A stretch of 64,000 bases of DNA from Pempheris klunzingeri (lineage: Eukaryota > Chordata > Actinopteri > Acropomatiformes > Pempheridae). Location of the stretch: assembly GCF_042242105.1 (NCBI RefSeq), contig NC_092022.1, positions 26,590,001 to 26,654,000 of the forward strand, in the 5' to 3' direction. Shown here piece by piece: positions 34,798 to 45,991 of this stretch (the stretch's first letter is position 1; the number at the start of each line of letters is the position of its first letter). The position numbers and the translations under genes are program-made. The notes below the pieces were generated by a model, which saw only the letters and a list, made by a program, of their open reading frames with translations, was not told where the DNA came from and searched no databases.

Positions 34798-36742
34798 TCA
34801 TGCAGGAGCTTCGTCATCTTCAGACTCAGTCAGTCTGTGTATGAGGATCTGTTTGGAAAAAAAGGTAAAAATTGTCAAACTTCCCATAAAAATCTACAGA
34901 AAACATGAACGTACGTGTTCAATATCAAACAACTGATGTATTAAAGGTGTAATAATATAATTATATACAGCTTCACTATTACAGAGGAACATCTGTGCTT
35001 GTTTGAATATTATACGTATATTAAAGAGTTCTTAGTGCTCAGAGATCAGAGACAGACAGACAGTCAGACAGACAGTCAGACAGACAGACAGACAGACAGA
35101 TGTGTTCACCTCTGTTTCCTCTGACTGTTGTTTCTTCCTCCTGCAAAAAGTTTCATATAATCAGTCAAAGTTTCATTTTCAGAAAGAAAACATGAAAAGG
35201 ATCAAAATAGTAGATGTTTAGAGTGAATGTTGTAGTTACCCCTGCTGCCTCGTCTGTAGCATCTCCTGTAGCTCCATCTGTTGCCCCTCCTGTTGCCCCT
35301 CCTGTTGCTCCGCCTGTTGCCCCTCCTGTTGCCCCTCCTGTTGCTCCTCCTGTTGCCCCTCCTGTTGCCCCTCCTGTTGCTCCTCCTGTTGCCCCTCCTG
35401 TTGAAAGAATTTCACATTACACTCAGCAGCTTGCAGACAAAAGGGATAAAAGAGATAAAAGTTTTTTTCACACAGACTGTTTCCTCTCCACCAAAAGTCT
35501 GTTAAACTGTTAATTTAATGAGGTAGGAAATATGTTTGTTTAGAGTATAGAGTTACCCCCCAACCCCCCCAGACAGACTTCTGTATCCTCACCAAACAGC
35601 ATAAGAGCCAACAGGTGTTGATTCCTTACCTTTTTCTTGTCTTTCCTTTCAATCAGTTCCTCAACAGCATCAAAACACTTTTCCCATGATTCACCACATA
35701 AGTTTTTCTTTGCTGCTTCTGTCAACTTCTCTTTTGCTTCTGTTGTCAAAATGTCTTTCACGACATCGTCCTCGTCCAAAATCACTCTGTGAAGTGCAAA
35801 GTTTCTGTTCCAACATGAGCCGTTACAGCATTTTCTCCATTCAAATGACGTCATTAAGGAAACCACAACAAGGGCACAGAAGAGAACAATGAAGCCGATA
35901 ACCTGGAGGAGAGGAGCCAGAGTTGGTTATAATGTCACCACAGAGTTCATTGTCTCCAGATAACAGAGGCTGATAACAGGATACAGATACAATATGATGT
36001 GAGCATTAACCATAACCACTGCAACCAGTGGAAGAACCGACTGACAGGACGTGTTTGAAGCAAGAAAAACTCACCATGGACTCGTTCTTCAGTTCAGTGA
36101 TGGTCGACTGTTCCTCTGCTGTGATGTTGTTCTGGTCTTTGCAGGCCAAATGTCTCTGTTGTTCAGACTGATCGTTCTGACAGCAAACGTACCAATCTCC
36201 ATCGATCAACACGAACACAGGCCACAGCAGGCCAACGAAAACCGCCTTGATGATGTGACACAATAAAACACAGGAAAATGTGCCCAGTCTTTTCCTGCAG
36301 CTGATGACTTCAGTCCAACATCGTTTCAAACATGTGCACACTTCAGTCCCACCTTCTGTGGCAGATGTACTCACTGCTTCAGTCCCACCTTCTGTGGCAG
36401 ATGTACTCACTGCTTCAGTCCCACCTTGTCCCAAACATGGACAGCCACATGTGTATTTCCAGGCTCTTTGAAATATCTTGTCCGTCCAAAGATGCAAAAC
36501 AAGCAAAATAAAAAACGGCATCACCATGTACATGTAGCAGGAATGAGGTTGTGGTTTGCAGGAGCACTTAAAATCCCTGTCAAGCACAACATTGTGAATA
36601 AAAATCACAATGATGGCGATGAAGGTGCTGAGCTGACTGAGAACGAATTGTGGAAAGATGTTCTTCATCTTTGGTGCAAACTTGGCATCTGCTGACAGCT
36701 GCTGCATGTAAGCTCTTGATATACTTTCAGGAAACCGCTCAA
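34798..36742 (-). CDS. CALHM-like channel gene, copy 1
   Basis: CALHM proteins form large-pore, voltage- and calcium-gated channels in the plasma membrane. Exons: A 36742-36075, B 35902-35630, C 35397-35240, D 35140-35110, E 34848-34798; all GT-AG and in phase. The likely start is the Met at 36668 (368 aa), because the upstream in-frame Met at 36707 is not conserved in copies 5 and 6. Exon A gives TM1, a first extracellular loop with CSC, TM2, a cytosolic loop with two 12-residue TEAVSTSATEGG repeats, and TM3 ending LIDGDWYVCC. A Cys-containing second loop follows, with NIT and NES sequons. Exon B gives TM4 (VIGFIVLFCALVVVSL) and a helical CTD ending WEKCFDAVEEL, as in CALHMs. The intron before TM4 fits the family. 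Exon C encodes QQE(E/G) repeats; exon E encodes TESEDDEAPA. Exon B ends ERKDKKK instead of ETPAGQNQ. No 5' exon was identified. Family assignment is by pattern only. Confidence 0.8.
35050..35100. repeat. GACA/GTCA microsatellite in intron D-E
   Basis: Tandem GACA with GTCA variants. The same run recurs at the equivalent intron position of the other copies (39401-39463, 43303-43340, 48500-48540, 56686-56730; a shorter one at 53147-53172), with a different length in each. Confidence 0.9.
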
Positions 36743-36809
36743 CTGTGGATGGAACAAAAGCGTTACACAACAGTTATAAAACAGTTTCTCTTTTTCTCTC
36801 TCTCTCACT

Positions 36810-37310
36810 TCAGCCGCTTGTATCCGCGCTCTTGTTCTTTCGGACATCACCAATCCGTCTGTTTCCAATGTATATACAGCTATTTATACTGCTCTTTATG
36901 TGTACTTATATTGTTCATATTCTTATTGTTCTAGTTTATTTCTTATTTTTACTGTACATAAAGAGAGAGAAGTTGCACCGGAGTCAAATTCCTTGTTTGT
37001 TTGTACAAACTTGGCCAAATAAAGTTGATTCTGATCTTACGTTCCATTTTACCCTCACTGAGAACAAGACCCCAAAATACTTAAACTCCCCCACTTGGGG
37101 CAGCAACTCACTCCCAACCCAGAGGGGGCAATCCCCCCTTTTCCCGGCACAGAACCACGGCCTCAGACTTAGAGGTGCTGACCCTCCTGACCGCTTCACA
37201 CTCAGCGCCTGCCGAAGAGATTCAATTTTGAGGTCCCCGAACCGGACGCTCTCCTCGGCTACGCCTTGAGATCCTGTCCATGAAAATCCCGTACAGGTTC
37301 TGTGATTAGG
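36810..37310 (-). mobile_element. LINE reverse-transcriptase fragment with nested LINE tail, upstream of copy 1
   Basis: Minus-strand translation near 36984-37199 reads VGSELLPQVGEFKYFGVLFS, the C-terminal RT motif of a common fish non-LTR retrotransposon. About 36862-37034 is a different insertion of opposite orientation, ending 'ggccaaataaagttgattct', a typical LINE 3' tail. The equivalent fragments upstream of copies 3 and 4 lack this insertion, so it came later. Confidence 0.75.
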
Positions 37311-37549
37311 GGCAGCCTTGGCCTCTGCCCCTTATTTTTCTTCCAGGTCGTTCATAATGGTTTGTAAAAAGATAGTTCATTAAATGTGAACATCTTCAGA
37401 ATGTACTCTTACATTTTTGCACTAAAGCAAAGGGAAACATTTGGAGTTGTCGTTATTTGAAGGTTATTATGCTGTGATTTTACACACTGGAGATCAAACT
37501 GGGCCCCTGTGCTAACAGATATTAGCTAGCTGATGGGTTAGCGTGATTA

Positions 37550-37586
<37 letters not shown>

Positions 37587-39140
37587 TGGCCTGGTGTTTA
37601 TACACTAATCATAGTCTCACCCATCCATTAACGAGGTTAACGAGGAGCGGTAGATGATGAGGAGGTACTGGGGGACACTAATGAAGCATCAGCTCAGAAT
37701 GTCAGTTAATCATTGGTTCCCAAAGTGAAGTGGTACATCAGATGAGGAGCTACCAGAAGCATCTCCACCATCAGGGTGGAGGTTTTACTGCCTGCAGGGG
37801 GCGACTGAAACACACTGATCAGGTTTTACCCCATCAGACGAGGATCTTCTGCTCTCTGGTTTCTGCTTCTTCTGGTGGTTTTGGTGCTAAGTGACGACAG
37901 GATTAAATTGTGCACTTGTGATTTATGGATTTACGGTTTGTTGTTTTTGCTCAGTTTTCTTTAAGGCTTTCAGAAGTTACAACAGAGAGTCGGATTCAAA
38001 CCCGGACCTGGAACATTTAGACCTCACAGCCGAGGCTGATGGGAAACACATCAGTTTATGAAGGAGCTAAACTCACAGTGAAACTGTTAGCATGCTAACT
38101 TTAGCTCCCAGCACTCAGTGGCGACTTGTCAGATGTAGAACAGAGAAAATGAAGATGGTTTCTGCAGATATTGATGTTGACCTTTAACCCTTGAACACTA
38201 ACCTAACAGTTAGTAACACCATCACTAACGTCAGGTATATTTTACCTGATAGAAAAATACTTCTCATCAAAACATATTAAAGTACAACAATACACGGCAA
38301 ACTGAAGAACTCTTCTTTTACTTTCCTTATACGTCTCATAAAACAGAAAAAAGGTATCATGGGGGAACCCTATAAAAAAAGACAAAGGTCTCCAGACATT
38401 CTTCAACTCCCCCCTGAATAAACAAACAAACCCAAAATATCCCCACAAAATCTACAGTTACACTGCCTGACATTAATGTTACCCTTTGATTTACATTTGC
38501 GTCGTAACTTGATTAAAGTGAATAATCTAAATAATAAAATGCCGTACAGAGTTCTGAAAGCTGCTCTGATACAGGAAATATGAAGCACAGCGTTTCCTTT
38601 TAACTGTCGGTACAAAGAATAAAAGCTGCCACAGCAAACTGGAGCCTGCGTCCGACGTGAAGCAACAACTTCAGATTAAAGCTCAAGAGAAAACGTATCA
38701 GCAGCATGTTGTGTTACAGGATCAGAGCTACAGATAAATATTCAGACATTAACCGGCTGCACTGGTTCGTCTGGATCAAACTATGAAGCCACCTTCACGT
38801 GTTTCACACAGTTTGTCACACGTGCGTCAATTTAAAGCTAAATCTAGATCAGATCAAGATTCCTGCGGCCACGTCTTCATGCTTTCACGCCAACAAATCA
38901 CACACATTAAAAAATCCTGATTATGATGTTCAGTCGATCTGAGAGCTGAAGATGAGTCCAAACACAGAAAACAAACATGAAAATCAAAAGTGAAATTGTT
39001 GTATACAGAGAGACAGTGGAGATATATGTACTTCAATTTAAAAGTGAAGAAAGAAGCTGCTGTATTTGTTATACAATAATCCCTTACTCCCTGATTAAAG
39101 CTCAATATTTGTATTCATCCAGTAACAGAACTGTTCTGTA
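37310..39140. other. intergenic module between copies 1 and 2
   Basis: Contains a TG run (37552-37583) and, at 38240-38700, a module that recurs downstream of copies 3-6 (42180-42600, 47340-47810, 52205-52675, 55550-55990) with very high identity. The part next to 39148 is the 3' UTR and flank of copy 2. Open frames shared by these modules follow from their identity and are not evidence of coding. Confidence 0.7.
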
Positions 39141-39147
39141 GGTGTCG

Positions 39148-41136
39148 TCATGCAGGAGCTTCGTCATCTTCAGACTCAGTCCCTCTGTGTATGAGGTTCT
39201 GTTTGGAAAAAAAGGTAAAAATTGTCAAACTTCCCATAAAAATCTACAGAAAACATGAACGTACGTGTTCAATATCAAACAACTGATGTATTAAAGGAGT
39301 GATAATATAATTATATACAGCTTCACTATTACAGAGGAACATCTGTGCTTGTTTGAATATTATACGTATATTAAAGAGTTCTTAGTGCTCAGAGATCAGA
39401 GACAGACAGACAGTCAGACAGACAGTCAGACAGACAGTCAGACAGACAGTCAGACAGACAGATGTGTTCACCTCTTTTTCCTCTGACTGTTGTTTCATCC
39501 TCCTGCAAAAAGTTTCATATAATCAGTCAAAGTTTCATTTTCAGAAAGAAAACATGAAAAGGATCAAAATAGTAGATGTTTAGAGTGAATGTTGTAGTTA
39601 CTCCTCCTGTGGCATCTTCTGTAGCTCCATCTGCTGCTTGTCTGTTGCTCCATCCTGTTGAAAGAATTTCACGCTCACACACTCAGCAGCTTATTATTTA
39701 TTATTACACTTTATTGTCCCCAGGGGGGAAATTCTTTTTCACAGCACTGATTCTGCTTGACAAACTGACAGTCAGACGGTAGACATGACAACACAACAAC
39801 AGCAGACTTAACAACACTTCACAAGACAACACTTCCCACTAACTTTACACATAGAAAAACACCAACAAAGCAGACAGCCATAGTCACACTCAGCGGGGTC
39901 TGTTGTTCACGACTGTTATGACAGCATGAATTAGGCTTGCAGACAAAAGGGATAAAAGAGGTCTGGTCACTAACTGTTTCCTCTCCACCAAAAGTCTGTG
40001 TCTGTGTACTGGAAATATGTTTGTTTTGAGTATAGACAGACTTCTGTATCCTCACCAAACAGCATAAGAGCAAACAGGTATTGATTCCTTACCTGGTTTT
40101 GTCCTGCAGGAGTTTCACTCAGTTCCTCAACAACATCAAAACACTTTTCCCACGATTTACCATGTAGTTTATCCTTTACTACTTTTGTCAACTTCTCTTT
40201 TGCTTTTTTTATCAAAATGTCTTTCACGACATCGTCCTCGTCCAAAATCACTTTGTAAAGTGCCAAGTTTCCGTCCCAACATGAGCCGTTGCAGCATTTT
40301 CTCCATTCAAATGACGTCACTAAGGAAACCACAACAAGGGAACAGAAGAAAAGACCGAGGCCGATAACCTGGAGGAGAGGAGCCAGAGTTGGTTATAATG
40401 TCACCACAGAGTTCATTGTCTCCAGATAACAGAGGCTGATAACAGGATACAGATACAATATGATGTGAGCATTAACCATAACCACTGCAACCAGTGGAAG
40501 AACCGACTGACAGGACGTGTTTGAAGCAAGAAAAACTCACCATGGACTCGTTCTTCAGTTCAGTGATGGTCGACTGTTCCTCTGCTGTGATGTTGTTCTT
40601 GTCTTTGCAGGCCAAATGTCTCTGTTGTTCAGACTGATCGTTCTGACAGCAAACGTACCAATCTCCATCGATCAACACGAACACAGGCCACAGCATGCCA
40701 ACGAAAACCGCCTTGAAGATGCGACACAATAAAACACAGGAAAATGTGTCCAGTCTTTTCCTGCAGCGGATGACTTCAGTCCCACCTTGTCTCGAACATG
40801 TACACACTTCAGTCCAACATTGTTTCGAACATGTACAGCTACATGTGTATTTCCAGGCTCTTTGAAATGTCTTGTCCGTCCAAAGATGCAAAACAAGTAA
40901 AATAAAACCTGGCATCCACATGTACATGTAGCAGGAATGAGGTTGTGGTTTGCAGGAGCACTGAAAATCCTTGTCAAGCACAACATTGTGAATAAAAATC
41001 ACAATGATGGCGATGTAGGTGCTGAGCTGACTGAGAACGAATGCTTGAAGGATGTTCTTCATCTTTGGTGCAAACTTGGCATCTGCTGACAGCTGCTGCA
41101 TGTAAGCTCTTGATATACTTTCAGGAAACCGCTCAA
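39148..41136 (-). CDS. CALHM-like channel gene, copy 2 (short form)
   Basis: Exons: A 41136-40541, B 40368-40093, C 39654-39602, D 39502-39472, E 39198-39148; all phases agree. From the Met at 41062 it is about 310 aa, the shortest intact copy. Topology is as in copy 1: CSC loop, TM3 ending LIDGDWYVCC, NIT and NES sequons, TM4 VIGLGLFFCSLVVVSLV, CTD with WEKCFDVVEEL. The TM2-TM3 loop has no 12-residue array, only Cys-rich half-units such as CTCSKQCWTEV. Exon C is 53 nt and has no minisatellite array; it reads KQQMELQKMPQE. The copy therefore looks closest to the unexpanded ancestral form. Intron B-C holds an inserted retroelement tail (39692-39935). The reading frame is open upstream into 'MKLLCNAFVPS', so a longer N-terminus is possible. 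Confidence 0.8.
39692..39935 (-). mobile_element. retroelement tail inserted in intron B-C of copy 2
   Basis: Compared with copy 1, about 240 bp interrupts 'actcagcagctt / gcagacaaaagg'. It begins with ATT-rich sequence and 'actttattgtcccc', the reverse complement of a fish retroelement 3' tail. A 'ctt' is present at both edges, possibly part of a short target duplication. It is absent from copies 1, 3, 4 and 6. Confidence 0.65.
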
Positions 41137-41204
41137 CTGTGGATGGAACAAAAGCGTTACATAACAGTTTCAAAACAGTTTCTCTTTCACTCTCTCCCTA
41201 ACCT

Positions 41205-41650
41205 CCCAGATCCTGGTTCTGTTAAAGGGGAGTTCTTCCTGCCACTGTTTCCTAATATAATATCTGATGTTGCTCATGTGGAGATTCTTGAATCCTTAAT
41301 GTTGAATTTCTAAATCCTTTGGTCTGAGCTGCAAGGAGGCGTCCTGATCAGATGCCTGAACCACCTCAACTGGCTCCTTTCGATGTGAAGGAGCAGCGGC
41401 TCTACTCCGAGCTCCTCACCCTTAGTGCTCCTCACCCTTAGAGCTCCTCACCCTTTGAGCTCTTCACCCTTAGAGCTCCTCACCCCTAGAGCTCCTCACC
41501 CTCTCTCTAAGGCTGAGCCCAGACACCCTACTAAGGAAACTCACTTCAGCTGCTTGCATCTGCGCTCTCGTTCTTTCAGTCATGACCTGCACTACTGCAG
41601 ACGCCGCACCAATCCGTCTGTCATCTCTGTCAAAAGACTTCTTCTTTAGG
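41205..41650. mobile_element. LINE fragments upstream of copy 2
   Basis: 41205-41330 carries the plus-oriented 'cctggttctgttaaagggga ... ttcttcctgccactg' motif of a fish L2-type 3' region. It is fused at about 41335 to a minus-oriented RT-LINE fragment (translation ERTRAQMQAAEVSFLSRVSG). The same junction is found upstream of copy 5 (54722), so it is older than the duplication that made those two copies. Confidence 0.7.
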
Positions 41651-43078
41651 TTGAGGAGATTGGAGCCAGCTTGCAAGTTATAACAAAGTTTAATCTTACA
41701 TGTAAGAGGAGCGTTTAACAGTGCAACAACATCATGGAGGTTACAGAGTAAAAGGCTCAACCAGTGAGCAGGTACAGTTGGTTTTTATAATGGGAGTTGT
41801 GGGTGTAGTTCTCACACATCGTGAGATCATCTACTGGCGTTAGAACTTCTTCTTGTCCTTGTAGATATGAGGCTTCACACCGTTGCAGAGCACACCCTCG
41901 ATTGCCACTCTGTCTGGCAATTCGTGAGCATGTCCTTGGATGGCAATTCTCATAACAAAGATGGTTTCTGCAAATATTCACCAGCTGAGCAGGCAAAATA
42001 TCGATGCAGGAGCCGTCACAGCGGAGTGCTGATTCACAGGAAAGATGGAAACAACAATAATGTTTCTCACAGAATTGAAGCACAGATGTTGACCTTTAAC
42101 CCTTGAACATTAACCTAACAGTTAGTAACACCATCACTAACGTCGGGTCTATTTTACCTGATACTTCTCATCAAAACATTAAAGTACAACAATACACGGC
42201 AAACTGAAGAACTCTTCTTTTACTTTCCTTATACGTCTCATAAAACAGAAAAAAGGTATCATGGGGGAACCCTATAAAAAAAACACAAAGGTCTCCAGAC
42301 ATTCTTCAACTCCCCCCTGAATAAACAAACAAACCCAAAATATCCCCACAAAATCTACAGTTACACTGCCTGACATTAATGTTACCCTTTGATTTACATT
42401 TGCGCCGTAACTTGATAAAAGTGAAAAATCTAAATAATAAAATGCAGTACAGAGTTCTGAAAGCTGCTCTGATACAGGAAATATGAAGCACAGCGTTTCC
42501 TTTTAACTGTCGGTACAAAGAATAAAAGATGCCACAGCAAACTGGAGCCTGCGTCCGACGTGAAGCAACAACTTCAGATTAAAGCTCAAGAGAAAACGTA
42601 TCAGCAGCATGTTGTGTTACAGGATCAGAGCTACAGATAAATATTCAGACATTAACCGGCTGCACTGGTTCGTCTGGATCAAACTATGAAGCCACCTTCA
42701 CGTGTTTCACACAGTTTGTCACACGTGCGTCAATTTAAAGCAAAATCTAGATCAGATCAAGATTCCTGCGGCCACGTCTTCATGCTTTCACGCCAACAAA
42801 TCACACACATTAAAAAATCCTGATTATGATGTTCAGTCGATCTGAGAGCTGAAGATGAGTCCAAACACAGAAAACAAACATGAAAATCAAAAGTGAAATT
42901 GTTGTATACAGAGAGACAGTGGAGATATATGTACTTCAATTTAAAAGTGAAGAAAGAAGCTGCTGTATTTGTTATACAATTATCCCTTAATCCCTGATTA
43001 AAGCTCAATATTTGTATTGATCCAGTAACAGAACTGTTCTGTAGGTGTCGTCATGCAGGAGCTTCGTCACCTTCAGAC

Positions 43079-45305
43079 TCAGTCAGTTGGGTTTAAGAGG
43101 TTCTGTTTGGAAAAAAAGGAGAAATCGTCAAACTTCCCATAAAAATCTACAGAAAACATGAACGTACATGTTCATTATTAAACAACTGATGTATTAAAGG
43201 AGTGATAATATAATTATATACAGCTTCACTATTACAGAGGAACATCTGTGCTTGTTTGAATATTATACGTATATTAAAGAGTTCTTAGTGCTCAGAGATC
43301 AGAGACAGACAGACAGTCAGACAGACAGTCAGACAGACAGATGTGTTCACCTCTGTTTCCTCTGACTGTTGCCCCTCCTGTTGCTCCTCCTGTTGCTCCG
43401 CCTGTTGCCCCTCCTGTTGCCCCTCCTGTTGCTCCTCCTGTTGCTCCTCCTGTTGCTCCGCCTGTTGCTCCTCCTGTTGTCCCGCCTGTTGCCCCTCCTA
43501 TTGTCCTGCCTGTTGCTCCGCCTGTTGCCCCTCCTGTTGCTCCTCCTGTTGCTCCTCCTGTTGCTCCGCCTGTTGCACCGCCTGTTGCTCCTCCTGTTGC
43601 CCCGCCTGTTGCTCCGCCTGTTGCACCGCCTGTTGCTCCTCCTGTTGCTCCTCCTGTTGTCCTGCCTGTTGCTCCGCCTGTTGCTCCTCCTGTTGCTCCT
43701 CCTGTTGCCCCGCCTGTTGCTCCGCCTGTTGCTCCTCCTGTTGCTCCTCCTGTTGTCCTGCCTGTTGCTCCTCCTGTTGCTCCGCCTGTTGCTCCTCCTG
43801 TTGCCCCTCCTGTTGCTCCTCCTGTTGCCCCTCCTGTTGCCCCATCCTGTTGCCCCTCCTGTTGCTCCTCCTGTTGCTCCTCCTGTTGTCCTGCCTGTTG
43901 CTCCTCCTGTTGCTCCGCCTGTTGCCCCTCCTGTTGCTCCTCCTGTTGCTCCTCCTGTTGCTCCTCCTGTTGCTCCTCCTGTTGCCCCATCCTGTTGAAA
44001 GAATTTCACATTACACTCAGCAGCTTGCAGACAAAAGGGATAAAAGAGATAAAAGTTTTTTTCACACAGACTGTTTCCTCTCCACCAAACGTCTGTTAAA
44101 CTGTTAATTTAATGAGGTAGGAAATATGTTTGTTTAGAGTATAGAGTTACCCCCCCCAACCCCCCCAGACAGACTTCTGTATCCTCACCAAACAGCATAA
44201 GAGCCAACAGGTGTTGATTCCTTACCTGGTTTTGTCCTGCAGGAGTTTCAATCAGTTCCTCAACAGCATCAAAACACTTTTCCCACGATTCACCACATAA
44301 GTTTTTCTTTGCTGCTTCTGTCAACTTCTCTTTTGCTTCTGTTGTCAAAATGTCTTTCACGACATCGTCCTCGTCCAAAATCACTCTGTGAAGTGCAAAG
44401 TTTCTGTTCCAACATGAGCCGTTACAGCATTTTCTCCATTCAAATGACATCACTAAGGAAACCAGAAAAAGGAAACCGAGGAGAACACCGAGGCCGCAAC
44501 GCTGGAGGAGAGGAGCCAGAGTTGGTTATAATGTCACCACAGAGTTCATTGTCTCCAGATAACAGAGGCTGATAACAGGATACAGATACAATATGATGTG
44601 AGCATTAACCATAACCACTGCAACCAGTGGAAGAACCGACTGACAGGACGTGTTTGAAGCAAGAAAAACTCACCATGGACTCGTTCTTCAGTTCAGTGAT
44701 GGTCGACTGTTCCTCTGCTGTGATGTTGTTCTGGTCTTTGCAGGCCAAATGTCTCTGTTGTTCAGACTGATCGTTCTGACAGCAAACGTACCAATCTCCA
44801 TCGATCAACACGAACACAGGCCACAGCAGGCCAACGAAAACCGCCTTGAAGATGCGACACAATAAAACACAGGGAAATGTGTCCAGTCTTTCCCTGCAGC
44901 TGATGAATTCAGTCCAACATTCTGTGGCAGATGTACTCACTACTTGAGTCCCACCTTGCCTCGAACATCTACACAGTTCAGTCCAACATTGTTTCGAATA
45001 TGAACAGGTACATGTGTATTTCCAGGCTCTTTGAAATATCTTGTCTGTCCAAAGATGCAAAACAAGCAAAATAAAAAACGGCATCACCATGTACATGTTG
45101 CAGGAAACAGGTTGTGGTTTGCAGGAGCACTTAAAATCCTTGTCAAGCACAACATTGTGAATAAAAATCACAATGATGGCCATGTAGGTGCTGAGCTGAC
45201 TGAGAGAGAATTGTGGAAAGATGTTCTTCATCTTTGGTGCAAACTTGGCATCTGCTGACAGCTGCTGCATGTAAGCTCTTGATATACTTTCAGGAAAACG
45301 CTCGA
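43079..45305 (-). CDS. CALHM-like channel gene, copy 3, with giant repeat exon
   Basis: Exons: A 45305-44674, B 44501-44226, fused C+D 43991-43351 (641 nt), E from 43102. From the Met at 45231 the predicted product is about 494 aa. TM1-TM3 and the sequons match copy 1. The TM2-TM3 loop has two degenerate 12-residue units. TM4 begins RCGLGVLLGFLFLVSL, unlike the VIG of the other copies. Exons C and D are joined without the intervening intron and hold about 50 copies of the 12-bp repeat. Reading starts in the Ala-Thr-Gly-Gly frame; a 13-bp unit near 43842-43854 then shifts it to Ser/Gly-Asn-Arg-Arg. The exon is 3n+2 where the family needs 3n, so the acidic tail is lost and translation stops within a few codons of exon E. 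It may be a decaying gene or a new C-terminus. Confidence 0.65.
43369..43991. repeat. 12-bp minisatellite, about 50 units, in exon C of copy 3
   Basis: Units are CCTCCTGTTGCT, CCTCCTGTTGCC and CCGCCTGTTGCT variants on the plus strand. Smaller arrays occupy exon C of copies 1 (35280-35397), 4 (48700-48990) and 6 (56885-57042). Because units are triplet multiples, all six frames stay open, giving long artefact frames on the plus strand. Confidence 0.95.
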
Positions 45306-45379
45306 CTGTGGATGGATCAAAAGTGTTACACAACAAATACACAACAGTTTCTCTATCTTTCTCTCCATCCAGATCCTGG

Positions 45380-45622
45380 TTCTTTTCCAGGTTTCTTCCT
45401 GTAAAAGGCAAGTCTTTACCTGTTAAAGGGGATTTCTTCCTGCCACTGTGTCCTAATCTATCATCTGACGCTCATGTTTGGATTCTTGAATCCTTAATGT
45501 TGAATTCCTGAATCGTTGGTCTCTGAATTACAGAGTTTGGTCTGAGCTGCTCTTTATGGAAAGTGTCTTGAGATAACACTGTTATGTTGGTGCTATATAA
45601 TAAAGATTGATTGATTGATTGA
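45380..45622 (+). mobile_element. L2-type LINE 3' end upstream of copy 3
   Basis: Contains 'atcctggttcttttccaggt' and ends 'gctatataataaagattgattgattgattg', the TTGA-repeat tail of fish L2-type LINEs. Very similar copies lie at 50300-50543 (copy 4) and, with a shorter tail, at 59165-59370 and 62590-62800. Confidence 0.75.
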
Positions 45623-45991
45623 AAGTGGACGTGGGCGAGAGACGATAAACTGTCTCCATTTATGGTGAAACTGATTGTTTTTGTATTTAGTTTTTTATTT
45701 TGCTGCCAATTCCGAGTGAAAACTAATACACAGAATCACACATGTGCAGACTGAAGAGGTGTTACGTGGCATTTGTGAACACGAGAAACCTTTTTAAGAC
45801 AAAGAGGAACAAAGGAAAGAAAGAAAGAAAACTTCCAGCAACGCGGGACGACTTTGCAAAGTGTAGAAATCACAGACACGACACTAACTGCTGTTTCAAA
45901 TGTGTCCACTGTTCAGTTCCAGATACGTGTGACTGAATGTTTGGTGCATTTGCAGACACACTGTGATCTGGAAGCTGTGATGCACATGTAC

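Noticed and set aside
38403-38615. 70-aa minus-strand frame MYRQLKGNAVL type repeated in five units
   Set aside because: Part of the duplicated downstream module; no motif, and the most diverged relative (61070-61290) does not keep the frame.
38854-39105. 83-aa minus-strand frame repeated in several array units (MSFNQG type; also at 42757, 56138 and partly 34552)
   Set aside because: It lies directly 3' of the last exon in the gene's own UTR. Its persistence follows from near-identity of the units, and it is broken in copies 3-4 neighbourhoods and shortened at 34552. Translation could be tested by ribosome profiling but nothing supports it.
43341-44107. Long open frames in all six frames over the 12-bp array (Pro-Pro-Val-Ala, Cys-Cys-Ser-Ser, Leu-Leu-rich)
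   Set aside because: Low-complexity shadows of the minisatellite; only the minus-strand frames entered from the exon C acceptor are considered.
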